From an uncultured Prevotella sp. (GTDB lineage: Bacteria; Bacteroidota; Bacteroidia; Bacteroidales; Bacteroidaceae), in contig CALZXH010000003.1 in assembly GCA_945830055.1 (NCBI GenBank), forward strand, positions 1 through 64,000: a DNA stretch of 64,000 nt. Reading direction: 5' to 3'. Each line of letters starts with the position of its first letter. The stretch's first letter is position 1. Both the position numbers and the translations under genes were made by a program. The notes under the pieces are model-generated. The model searched no databases. It saw only the letters and a list, made by a program, of their open reading frames with translations, and had not been told where the DNA came from. This document shows, in pieces, positions 30,101-39,003 of the stretch.

Positions 30101-30479
30101 GGCCATGTACAACAGAGACAACCAATCTACCGCAGTGCTGCGCCGCTGGCGTAACGAGGGTGACGACACCGACATTCCACGTGCCCTCTACAACTATGGC
30201 TACAACTATTTGGGAAGTGACCGCTTTGTGGAGGACTGCTCGTTCCTCCGTCTCAAGACTCTGTCTTTGAGCTACAACCTGCCCAAGGAGTTCTGCAAGC
30301 ACATCGGTCTGACCTCGGCCAACGTGTTCATCACGGGCTATGACCTGTTCACCATCACCAACTACAAGGGACAAGACCCCGAGGTAAACCTGCCTTCCAA
30401 GGTGACCGACTTGGCTGTAGATAACTCACAGACACCACGTAGCCGCCGTTTCTCAATGGGAGTAACCGTGAACTTCTAA
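27177..30479 (+). CDS. SusC/RagA-family TonB-linked outer membrane protein
   Basis: VSGTVTEDFGGQAEPCIGVNVTF; IRIRGTATLNSNADPLIVINGVPYSTDI; VLKDAASTAVYGTAGANGVLLITTKKG. Confidence 0.95.
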   Translation: MEKIKNIMIALLLCLTTQVMAQKTVSGTVTEDFGGQAEPCIGVNVTFQNAQKRIIAGVVTDFNGNYSLKVPTNEKGQLTLVFSYIGMKTKSFKYTGQTTLNVKMESGATQIKEVTVKGKRGSRNEMGVTDRQMSFATQKINMDDITAVQPVTSIEEALQGQLGGVDIVAAGDPGAKSNIRIRGTATLNSNADPLIVINGVPYSTDIDDSFDFNTANQEDFAQMLSLNPNDIESIEVLKDAASTAVYGTAGANGVLLITTKKGAMGKTRFSFSTKNSYKIEPKSMPMLSGNDYVAYMQDAIWNSANAQGLNKSGGLLQYLFNQPEIGYSPDWRYFDEYNQDVDWLSYLTKNAFTTDNSFSMSGGGEKATYRYSLSYLNEGGTTVGTGLTRLNTSLNVGYRFSEKFVVEAEYTYSDSKKKAPWTDKLRAEAMRKMPNKSPYYIDDATGGMTDIYFTRQEDDFQGAFNGKDANFHPLIMAEDSYNNLRTREQKMTVRARIYPTTHLQVNGYVSMKYKTQRTESFLPQGATGISAGSTNTYSIGGVIYPANIFANRAENNYSNNFSLQSEIKAMYNNEWNDKMHQLTATALWRTSQSRSSSSAAVRYNVGSSSLADPASGTGALLSQGSGISEVRKLSGIGSIVYTFMDRYTINGTLNYEGNSSIGRDNRWGLFPAVGVSWQFADEPFMAWSKKVLSELKFRVSYGESGNTPSGTSPYVGTYVSQGSYMDGNAVTAQSMQLNKLKWERSAEWNIGLDFNLWDGVLTGSFDYYDKKTTDLLQKKFYIPSYTGFANNYLAYYNAGALRNKGVEFRADWLALKTKDWQLKVNFNISRNENEIIEMPGYSEENYSAKNGEYATRIVSGTSVGSFFGYRYLGVYQNTEDTYAKDADGNIMYDLQSKPIVMSNLDKQCFPGDAKYEDINKDGKIDKNDIVYLGNCNPMLSGGGGFNLRWKDWSVTVFMHYRLGQKIVNQARMNAEAMYNRDNQSTAVLRRWRNEGDDTDIPRALYNYGYNYLGSDRFVEDCSFLRLKTLSLSYNLPKEFCKHIGLTSANVFITGYDLFTITNYKGQDPEVNLPSKVTDLAVDNSQTPRSRRFSMGVTVNF

Positions 30480-30527
30480 TCGTGGCAGCCACGCAAATAC
30501 GAACCTATTTAGAAAGAATTGAAACGT

Positions 30528-32108
30528 ATGAAAAATATAAAGACAATCCTTATAACAGCCGCGGCTGCACTGACCTTTGCATCGTGCAACGACTATTTGG
30601 ACATCAATCCTGAGAACTCACTGCCCACAGACAAGATGTGGAGCAACAAGAGCGATGTGGAGTCGGCACTCTTTTCAGGCTACTACAACCTGCGTGAGGC
30701 CATCACCACCCACCTGCTCCCACTCGGAGAGTTAAGGGCGGGATGTATCTACAGAAACGCCAACAGCGACTTGGAAAAGTTCCAGCTCAAATCCACTTCC
30801 GGCACTTTCACCGACTGGAAGGTGTTCTACAAGATTATTGCCGATGCCAACGGTGTTATCAAGAACGTGAGAAAGGCACAGGGCAATGATGAAACCTATC
30901 GTGAATCAGAGGTAAACTCACATCTGTGTGAAGCTTATTTCCTGAGAGCCCTCTCCTATTTCTATATTGTAAAGAACTGGAGAGATGCTCCGTTGCTCAC
31001 CGAACCTTTTGAGACCGACGAGGCAAACTACTATGTGGAGAAGAGCAGCGAGGCTGCCATCATGGCACAAATCAAGCAAGACCTGAACACAGCCATCTCG
31101 CTTGGTGCCGCCAAGACCAGTTTCGACACCACATGGGAGACCAAGGGACGCGCCACCGTGTGGGCTCTCTATGCGCTGATGTCGGACGTGTGTCTGTGGA
31201 ACCACGACTACGACGAGGCCATCAAGTATGCCGACATGCTGCTGCAAAGCAAGTCTGACGAGGCACCGTCATTCATCGAGACAGCCAACCACGGAAGTTG
31301 GTTTGCCATATTCAATCCAGGCAACAGCAAGGAATCCATCTTCGAGTTGCAGTATTCTGCACTGAAGAACAATGGTACAGCGCTGCAGACCAACACCCTG
31401 CCCTACCTGTTCCCTGCCGAAAGACCCACCTCTGTTATCTACAACTATTACATGCTCAGCTCAGCATTGCTGCGCCAGATAGACTCTGATGCCAACAACA
31501 TCGGCCTGCGCTACAATGAGGATCCCGACATGTTCGTGCGCACACGCTGGGGCACCACCAATGCACTGCCCAACAGCGGCACACCGGCCTTTATCTGGAA
31601 ATACATTGGAGGAAGCACCACCTCTGAGCCGAGAACATCCAGCAACTACGATCCCAACTTCATCATCTACCGTGTGAGCGAGGTGATGCTCATCAAGGCG
31701 GAAGCCCTGCTGATGCGTGAGATGGGAAACAATGCCGGCGACAACGAACAGGTGTTGGAAATCCTCAACAAGATAAGGAAGCGCACCAACCTGCAGGAAC
31801 TAAATCTCACCTCCTCTTCCACCCTTACCGAACTGGTGGATGCACTGCTCTATGAGCGCATCATGGAGTTTGTGGCAGAGGGCAAGGCATGGTACGATCT
31901 GCTGCGCATGGGACGTTATACCGACCCAGAGGGGAACATCGACTTTGTTCAAGACGTGTTCATTACCAACGTGCAGAAGTACAACGCCATCGCCGGTGGA
32001 AGCAAGATCAAGTCAACCCTGCTTGACAAGAACGCATGGTATCTGCCCATCAACGAGACAGAAATCACGCGCAATCCGCTGTTAGTCCAGAATCCATATT
32101 ACGAATAA
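30528..32108 (+). CDS. SusD/RagB-family nutrient-binding outer membrane lipoprotein
   Basis: Lipobox FASCNDYLDINPENSLPTDKMW; AEALLMRE..NNAGDNEQVLEILNKIRKRTN; ERIMEFVAEGKAWYDLLRMGR. The track start at 30519 is TTG; ATG at 30528 is preferred. Confidence 0.93.
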   Translation: MKNIKTILITAAAALTFASCNDYLDINPENSLPTDKMWSNKSDVESALFSGYYNLREAITTHLLPLGELRAGCIYRNANSDLEKFQLKSTSGTFTDWKVFYKIIADANGVIKNVRKAQGNDETYRESEVNSHLCEAYFLRALSYFYIVKNWRDAPLLTEPFETDEANYYVEKSSEAAIMAQIKQDLNTAISLGAAKTSFDTTWETKGRATVWALYALMSDVCLWNHDYDEAIKYADMLLQSKSDEAPSFIETANHGSWFAIFNPGNSKESIFELQYSALKNNGTALQTNTLPYLFPAERPTSVIYNYYMLSSALLRQIDSDANNIGLRYNEDPDMFVRTRWGTTNALPNSGTPAFIWKYIGGSTTSEPRTSSNYDPNFIIYRVSEVMLIKAEALLMREMGNNAGDNEQVLEILNKIRKRTNLQELNLTSSSTLTELVDALLYERIMEFVAEGKAWYDLLRMGRYTDPEGNIDFVQDVFITNVQKYNAIAGGSKIKSTLLDKNAWYLPINETEITRNPLLVQNPYYE

Positions 32109-32124
32109 AACACACACGAAGAAT

Positions 32125-33954
32125 ATGAAAAAACTATTTATCAGCATAATTGCCGCCGTAGCACTGGTGGCATGCGACGATCCCAACGAGGGTAGTTTGT
32201 TTGTACAGCCTACCACGGTGGAATCGGAAATGACCATGACCACCTTCATGGAGAAGTCTCCCGAGACTTATTCACTATGGATAGAGTTGCTGAAGCATGC
32301 CAACTTCTACAATGCGATGAAGGACGCCAACGCCAACGCCACGGCATTCTGTCCCAACAATGAAGCCATGCAGAGATTCCTGCAGAGCAGAGGTGTATCG
32401 TCTGTGCAGGAGTTGGATGTGGAATATGCACGCCAAGTGGTGAAGTCACACATCATCGACTGGCAGACAGACTCAAGGATTATTACCGACTCTTCATTGG
32501 TAATCTATGCCCGCAACTACCAGGATCTTCCTGCCAAGAACCTCTATGAGCAGGATTTGTCGCTCAGCTTCGGTTATCAGAATACGGATGTGGATGATGA
32601 GTTCCGCACCGAAGAGTATCTGAGCACCGACAGTATCTTCATCAACAATCAGGCCAAGTTGGCACGTTTCACCGGCTCCTCATGTGCCAACGGCGACATC
32701 TATGTGATTAACGACGTGATACTTCCCAATGTGGAGAACATCGTGCAGAAGTTGGAAGTGCTTACCGGTACAGACAACACCTTCAAAATCTTTGCCGAAG
32801 CTATCAAGTCTGATGCAGAGGTTTACAAGATGGCCACTCAGATTTCTGACACTATCACCGGTGAGGGTGGTGTGCAGGTGGTGCGCAAATACACCTATAC
32901 ATGCTTTGCAGTGCCCGATCACGTGTTTGCCAAGGAAGGCATCAACTCTGTGGAAGACCTGAAGACCTGGTTGGTGAACAACAGCAACGGCGAGGAGACG
33001 GATGGAGCACAGGCCCTGAACCACTATCTGAAGTATCATTTCCTTTCCACCGAGCGCAAGATAAGCGAAGTGTTCAACTTCATCAACCCCGAAGATCCCG
33101 AAGAGAAACAAATTGTATCTACTCAGTTCGATGGTCAGGCTTTCATTGCCAACATGCTCGGTCAGAAACGAATTATCAACGAACAGTGTCAGGTGTTGCG
33201 CAGCGACATCAAGGCAAGCAACGGCATGATACACAAAATCGGTGGCTTGATGCCTGTTTATCATCCAGCACCTCTCACCGTGAGATGGGACTTCTTGAAC
33301 AGCAGCGACATCATCGCATGGGTGAACACTTACTCAGCCGGCAACAAGTTGGGCAATATCTTCACCTCGCCCATGACCAGCACCGCACAGCAGATAGACC
33401 TGAGCGACGAGCACATGGAGGGAGAGAACGGCGTGATTACCTCGTTCACCTATAAATATAATGAATCCAAGGCAAGCAGCAAGAACTACCGCCGAGTAGG
33501 ATTTATGAAGGAGAAATATAAGACCATCCCCAAGAAAGACGAGAACACACCCGAACATGGTGCCTACCTGAACAACTACTTGGTGCTCAATCTGGGCTTT
33601 GCAGGCTGGATAGACTTCGTCACTCCCACCATCATTGCCGGCAAGTACAAGGTGGTGCTGCACTACATCAAAGACCCTGCACTGAGCACACTCTACACCA
33701 GCGGTACACTCACGCAGTTCAACCTGGACGACACAGCCAACCAAAAGATGGCTTACTTGTATCGTGGAGAGAAGGGTAACACCATTGACCTGATGTATCA
33801 GTCCATCGAAGAGACCCTGTGGAACGAAGTGGTATTCGACAAGTCTGAACCCCATCACTTCAAGATTACCATTCGAGATATGAATGCCAAGAACTCCTCC
33901 ACCTACCACCTGCGCTTGGACTATGTGGAGTTCATCCCCATAAAAGAAGACTAA
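32125..33954 (+). CDS. Fasciclin-like lipoprotein with C-terminal carbohydrate-binding-like beta-sandwich
   Basis: 609 aa; lipobox ALVACDDPNEG; ATAFCPNNEAMQRFL FAS1 box; C-terminal YHLRLDYVEFIPI. Confidence 0.75.
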   Translation: MKKLFISIIAAVALVACDDPNEGSLFVQPTTVESEMTMTTFMEKSPETYSLWIELLKHANFYNAMKDANANATAFCPNNEAMQRFLQSRGVSSVQELDVEYARQVVKSHIIDWQTDSRIITDSSLVIYARNYQDLPAKNLYEQDLSLSFGYQNTDVDDEFRTEEYLSTDSIFINNQAKLARFTGSSCANGDIYVINDVILPNVENIVQKLEVLTGTDNTFKIFAEAIKSDAEVYKMATQISDTITGEGGVQVVRKYTYTCFAVPDHVFAKEGINSVEDLKTWLVNNSNGEETDGAQALNHYLKYHFLSTERKISEVFNFINPEDPEEKQIVSTQFDGQAFIANMLGQKRIINEQCQVLRSDIKASNGMIHKIGGLMPVYHPAPLTVRWDFLNSSDIIAWVNTYSAGNKLGNIFTSPMTSTAQQIDLSDEHMEGENGVITSFTYKYNESKASSKNYRRVGFMKEKYKTIPKKDENTPEHGAYLNNYLVLNLGFAGWIDFVTPTIIAGKYKVVLHYIKDPALSTLYTSGTLTQFNLDDTANQKMAYLYRGEKGNTIDLMYQSIEETLWNEVVFDKSEPHHFKITIRDMNAKNSSTYHLRLDYVEFIPIKED

Positions 33955-33977
33955 CAAGCAGACAACTCTAAAAAACA

Positions 33978-35819
33978 ATGTTCCGTATGAGAAACTTACA
34001 TAAAATATTCCCTTTGGTCCTGTTCATGGGTGGCATGGTGGCTGTATCGTGCTCCGGTGATTGGGACGACCACTATGACCTGCAAGATGTGACCATCGCC
34101 AACGGTGTGAATGTCAACAGTTACCAAGGTGACATCGCTACCTACTTGACTTCTGCAGGAGATGCCACAAAGGCAATGGAGGTGCTGAGCCGTCAAGGCA
34201 TCTTCAATGAAACGAAAGCTGACGGACAATACACTTTCGTGATTTGCGATGATGCCCATTTCGATGCCTCCAAGATAGCAGATGAAAACCGCTTTGCCCA
34301 ACTGAGCGTGGCGGATATGGGTGTGATGCCCTCCAAACTGGTGACCGGCTATAACATCGAGACCCGTGCAGGCAAAAGCATCTGGGTATATGATGACGGT
34401 AAACAGTTGGACAAGCACAACATCACCAAGATAGTAAAGACCAACAACGGCTATGTATATTATATCGACGGTATGCTGGAGGTTCACCCCTCTGCCTACG
34501 AGTTGCTTCAGTCATTAGGCGACAATTACTCCACATTCAAGGAGATGGTGTTGCAATACGACTCCAAGACCTTTGACCGCGAGCACAGCCAGATTATCAG
34601 CGTTTCGTCCGATGGCCGCAACATCTACGACAGTGTGTGGGTTATCAAGAACTCCATGCTGGACCGCTATGATGAGGATGGCATTGAGACATGGAACATG
34701 CGCAGCGAGAGTTACAACACCTCGATGTTCATTCCCACCAATGACCAGATCAAGAAAGCCATCGATGATGCCTGCGACAGCATCCCCGTATGGCTCAACC
34801 GCCCCGCTACCGCCGCTGATACCGCCAAGTTCAAGCAATGGATTATCCAGGCCTGCTTCTCTGACCGCAGATTAGAAGCGAGCGAGGTGAACGTCTCGGC
34901 TCCTGACTTCAAGTGCGTGGAGGGTTATCAGGAAATCATCAACATTGCCACAGATGCCGTTACCTACAAGGTGACCACACCGGCATGGTGGAGGCCCGCC
35001 GTGCAGAAGGTGGATGTGGCCAATGCCGTGACACTGAGCAACGGTATGGCCTATTACTGCCAGACACTGAAGATACCCAACCACATTGTTATCTATCGCA
35101 TCAAGTCACGCTTCTACGAACTGTGGGATGCCTGCTCTGATGCACAGAAGGAGCAATACTTCAGATGGACCAATTTCGTGGATCCGATGATCATCAAGGA
35201 TTGTCAAGGTCAGTTTGACCTCGTGGCCAGCGGAAGTGCCGAATGGCCCAGCATCTTCTATCACAACCTGTGTGCCATCCCCAGTGCCGCAGCAATGGAA
35301 GAAGGCAGCCCCTGCTCTGTGGAATACGACGGATTGCTCTACAACGAGAGCACAGGCCAGTTGGCAGAATGTCAGTTGCCCGCAGGCGAATACTATTTGC
35401 GAATGGGCTTCAAACACTCTCTGCTCTACTCGCTGAGCATCGCTTTCAACAACAGTTGGTTGGTGGAAGACATGTGTATGCACGCACAGGGATCAAACTT
35501 CCACTTCGACCGTGGAGCGGCCAGTGAGGTGCCCCACTTGGGAGAAGACGTGGGTATCGCCTATCCCGAAGGCTTTGACGTGGACTACTGGCAGACACAG
35601 AACGAGAAGGCCATTGCCTATGACACCGACGGCTATACCGTGGGCATTGTCAACATGCCGAAATCAGGCAACTTCACCATCCGTGTCACCTCCAACGACA
35701 TGTCACAGATATATAAGAACGCCTTGGACAGCGGACAAGTGCTGAACAGAGACAAGAACAACGTGAACCAACTGATGATGTATCACTGGTGCCTGCGTCC
35801 CACTCACAACAACTACTAA
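33978..35819 (+). CDS. Fasciclin-like lipoprotein with C-terminal beta-sandwich
   Basis: 613 aa; lipobox VAVSCSGDWDDHYD; YTFVICDDAHFDAS and TSMFIPTNDQIKKAI FAS1-like boxes. Confidence 0.72.
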   Translation: MFRMRNLHKIFPLVLFMGGMVAVSCSGDWDDHYDLQDVTIANGVNVNSYQGDIATYLTSAGDATKAMEVLSRQGIFNETKADGQYTFVICDDAHFDASKIADENRFAQLSVADMGVMPSKLVTGYNIETRAGKSIWVYDDGKQLDKHNITKIVKTNNGYVYYIDGMLEVHPSAYELLQSLGDNYSTFKEMVLQYDSKTFDREHSQIISVSSDGRNIYDSVWVIKNSMLDRYDEDGIETWNMRSESYNTSMFIPTNDQIKKAIDDACDSIPVWLNRPATAADTAKFKQWIIQACFSDRRLEASEVNVSAPDFKCVEGYQEIINIATDAVTYKVTTPAWWRPAVQKVDVANAVTLSNGMAYYCQTLKIPNHIVIYRIKSRFYELWDACSDAQKEQYFRWTNFVDPMIIKDCQGQFDLVASGSAEWPSIFYHNLCAIPSAAAMEEGSPCSVEYDGLLYNESTGQLAECQLPAGEYYLRMGFKHSLLYSLSIAFNNSWLVEDMCMHAQGSNFHFDRGAASEVPHLGEDVGIAYPEGFDVDYWQTQNEKAIAYDTDGYTVGIVNMPKSGNFTIRVTSNDMSQIYKNALDSGQVLNRDKNNVNQLMMYHWCLRPTHNNY

Positions 35820-35831
35820 CAGAACAGCATT

Positions 35832-38800
35832 ATGAAGAAACTGAATATACTTGTTGCAGCCTGCCTAATGGCAGTCACAGCAACAGCTCAAGGAATCAAG
35901 ATTACCTCGCACATCAAGGGCGCCAATGGTTTGCCCGTTAGCGGAGCTATCGTCTCGGTGATAGGCGAAAAGGCATCTGCACTGTCAGACGAGACAGGTG
36001 AATTTACCATTGAAGCAGGCTCTGACAACGCCGTGGTATCCATCAAGGCCGAAGGATATTATGCCAAGGAGATGCCTCTGAGTTATCTGAAAAAGCTGTC
36101 ACGCAAGAGAAACAGCGTGATTACACTGATGTCAGAAAAAGACCCTTTGTATGTGGGAGAGGTAAATACCATCCACGGCAAGGTGCTTGCAGGCAACAAG
36201 CCTACCACTGTTAGTACCGTGGCAGTGAAAGACTTTACTGAGAAACAAGACCTTGGTGCTGCCATCAGAGACAACATCGCTGGTCTGCAGGTGATAGAGA
36301 AGAGCGGAATGCCAGGCGAAGGTTCCTACATGAACATCCGCGGTATTCATACCTTTGTGGCCGAGAACAATCCGCTTATCGTAGTCAACGGCGTGCCCCA
36401 CTTCGGCAATCAGGATGTGTCGAGCGTCATCAACGGCTACTCACGCAGTATGCTTTTCGGCTATGATCCCAAGGATATCCGCAGCGTCACCGTGCTGAAA
36501 GGTGCCGATGCCGCACAATGGGGATCATTGGGAAGCAACGGTGTGATTCTGATTGAGACACAACAGGCCACCTCTGACAACCTGGACACTCGTGTCAGCT
36601 TCAGCGGTTCGTATGGTTTCAACCTCAAACCCAAGAGCGTACCCGTGCTGAACTCCTCAGAATACAAGGGCTACATGCAAGACATTGGCATGACCCTCTA
36701 TCCCACCATGAACGCTTTGGTGAGCGACTACCCCTTCCTCAACAACGGAGCTTACAGCAACTCACACCTGTTCAACGAGGATACCGACTGGATGAAAGAC
36801 ATCCAGCACACGGGCTTCACCACCGAGAACTTGTTCAGAGTGGAGGGAGGAGACGAGATTGCCAAGTACAACATTTCATTTGGATATACCGGTAATCAGG
36901 GAACCGTTCGCAACACCAACACCGACCGCTACCACACATTGATTAGTGCCAACGTGCTGGCAAGCAGAAAGGTGGATATCTTTGCCAATGTGGGACTTGC
37001 CTATATCACCGGCAACTACCAGAACATGGGTATGCAAATGGAGACCAACCCCATCCTGTCGGCATACCACACCATGCCTCTTATCCATGCCAATGAGAAG
37101 CAGAACGACGGAACGATACTGAGCAACCTTGCCGCTTACAACTTCTGGAACACATCATCCAACCCCATGTTTGCCTATGACAACGTGAGCAACCCCATGG
37201 CTTTGGTGAACACTTTGGAAGCTAAGGACAAGATATACGACGTGAACACTCAGGCTGGTATCAACTTCCGCTGGAACGAATACCTCACCCTGACGGGAAT
37301 CGTGAACCTCTATTATAATTATGTAGAGGAAACCATGTTCATCCCCGGCATGACCCGACAGACCATCATCCCACAGGTGTATGGCACCGGCAAGAACAAG
37401 GTGAGCAACAGCGTGACCACACAGGACGTGAACACCTTCATTGCCCAAGGTACCTATAAACGCATATTCAATAAGGTGCACGACCTAAACGTATTGGCTT
37501 CTGCCAAGATGATCATGAAAAAGAACGAGATTGACATCTCTGAGGGTTACAACACCGCCAGCGACGACTACCAGACACTGAACAACACCAACGACGGTAA
37601 GCGCACCTACGGCGACTTGATCGAGTGGAATTATTTAGGCTTCAACCTCTACGGAAACTACACCTACAACAACATCGTGCGCACAGCCCTCGGATTGGCC
37701 GTGGATGGAACCAGCGTATCAGGTTCTGATGCCTCACGCTGGGGATTCTTCCCCAGTGCCAGCGCCACCGTGATGCTTGCCAACATGGGCATCCTGCCCT
37801 CTTGGGTGAATCAGTTGAACCTCACTGTGGAGGGAAGTTTGACGGGTAACAGCCGCTTCTCATCCAACTACGGAAAGAATTATTACGTAGGAAACAACTA
37901 CTTCACCTACGGCTCCATCCAGCGCTCCAATATGCCCAACACCAAATTGCAGTGGGAAAAGAAGAGCCAGTTGGACTTGGGACTTGATATGGCACTGTTG
38001 GAAAACCGCATCAATGTGGGCTTCAACTTCTTCACAAGCCATGCCTATGACTTGCTTCTCAACAGCAACGTGTCGGCCGTTTATGGATCATACAACTATT
38101 ATGAGAACAGTGGAACTATCAACACCACCGGTTTCGAGGCCTCACTTCGTGTGAATCCCTTCCACACTAAGGACTGGGACATCGTATTGGGTGCCACCAT
38201 CGCCACTGCCAAGAGCACCATCAAATCGTTGGGCGGCAACAGAAGCATGGTGATTGACTACACCGGCTTCAACGATGATGACGCACAGATAATCATGGCT
38301 GTAGGCAGCAAGCCCTACGAGTTCTATGGTTATCAGACCAACGGAATCTACCGCACCACAGAGGAAGCCAAGCAGGCAGGTTTAGTGAACAGCAGCGGCG
38401 ATGCCTATCAGGCAGGTGACGTGCGCTTTGTGGATATGAACGGTGACGGTGTCATCAACGAGCAAGACAAGGTGAGCCTCGGCAGCACCATGCCCGACTT
38501 CTATGGCGGTATCAATCTCTCTGTGCGCTTCAAGCAGTTTGTGTTGGATGCCAACTTTGCATACTCTGTAGGCGGCAAGGTGTATAATGCTACCCGCCGT
38601 CAGTTGGAGTCGATGGACAACTTCTATAACCAATCCACCGCCATACTCAACCGCTGGCAGGTGGAGGGACAGGAGACCTCGATGCCCCGTGCCAACTACA
38701 ATGATCCGTTGGGCAACAACAACTTCTCTGACCGTTGGATTGAGAAAGGCGACTATCTGAAACTTCGCAGCGTGAAACTTACCTACAACTTCAAGAAACT

Positions 38801-38981
38801 GTTCAACGTGGTTCGTTCAGGTAGCGTATTCGTGGCAGCAGAAAACCTGTTCTCGCTGACCAAATATCTGGGCAGCGACCCCGAGTTTGCCTATTCCTAT
38901 TCAGAAAACCTTCGTGGCTTTGACTATGCCAAGACGGCATTGCCCATCACCATCAAGGCAGGCTTCAACATCAATCTCTAA
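35832..38981 (+). CDS. SusC/RagA-family TonB-linked outer membrane protein
   Basis: YMNIRGIHTFVAENNPLIVVNGVPHF; VLKGADAAQWGSLGSNGVILIET; terminal strand ITIKAGFNINL. Confidence 0.93.
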   Translation: MKKLNILVAACLMAVTATAQGIKITSHIKGANGLPVSGAIVSVIGEKASALSDETGEFTIEAGSDNAVVSIKAEGYYAKEMPLSYLKKLSRKRNSVITLMSEKDPLYVGEVNTIHGKVLAGNKPTTVSTVAVKDFTEKQDLGAAIRDNIAGLQVIEKSGMPGEGSYMNIRGIHTFVAENNPLIVVNGVPHFGNQDVSSVINGYSRSMLFGYDPKDIRSVTVLKGADAAQWGSLGSNGVILIETQQATSDNLDTRVSFSGSYGFNLKPKSVPVLNSSEYKGYMQDIGMTLYPTMNALVSDYPFLNNGAYSNSHLFNEDTDWMKDIQHTGFTTENLFRVEGGDEIAKYNISFGYTGNQGTVRNTNTDRYHTLISANVLASRKVDIFANVGLAYITGNYQNMGMQMETNPILSAYHTMPLIHANEKQNDGTILSNLAAYNFWNTSSNPMFAYDNVSNPMALVNTLEAKDKIYDVNTQAGINFRWNEYLTLTGIVNLYYNYVEETMFIPGMTRQTIIPQVYGTGKNKVSNSVTTQDVNTFIAQGTYKRIFNKVHDLNVLASAKMIMKKNEIDISEGYNTASDDYQTLNNTNDGKRTYGDLIEWNYLGFNLYGNYTYNNIVRTALGLAVDGTSVSGSDASRWGFFPSASATVMLANMGILPSWVNQLNLTVEGSLTGNSRFSSNYGKNYYVGNNYFTYGSIQRSNMPNTKLQWEKKSQLDLGLDMALLENRINVGFNFFTSHAYDLLLNSNVSAVYGSYNYYENSGTINTTGFEASLRVNPFHTKDWDIVLGATIATAKSTIKSLGGNRSMVIDYTGFNDDDAQIIMAVGSKPYEFYGYQTNGIYRTTEEAKQAGLVNSSGDAYQAGDVRFVDMNGDGVINEQDKVSLGSTMPDFYGGINLSVRFKQFVLDANFAYSVGGKVYNATRRQLESMDNFYNQSTAILNRWQVEGQETSMPRANYNDPLGNNNFSDRWIEKGDYLKLRSVKLTYNFKKLFNVVRSGSVFVAAENLFSLTKYLGSDPEFAYSYSENLRGFDYAKTALPITIKAGFNINL

Positions 38982-39003
38982 TCTCACCTAAACAATAGAA
39001 GAC

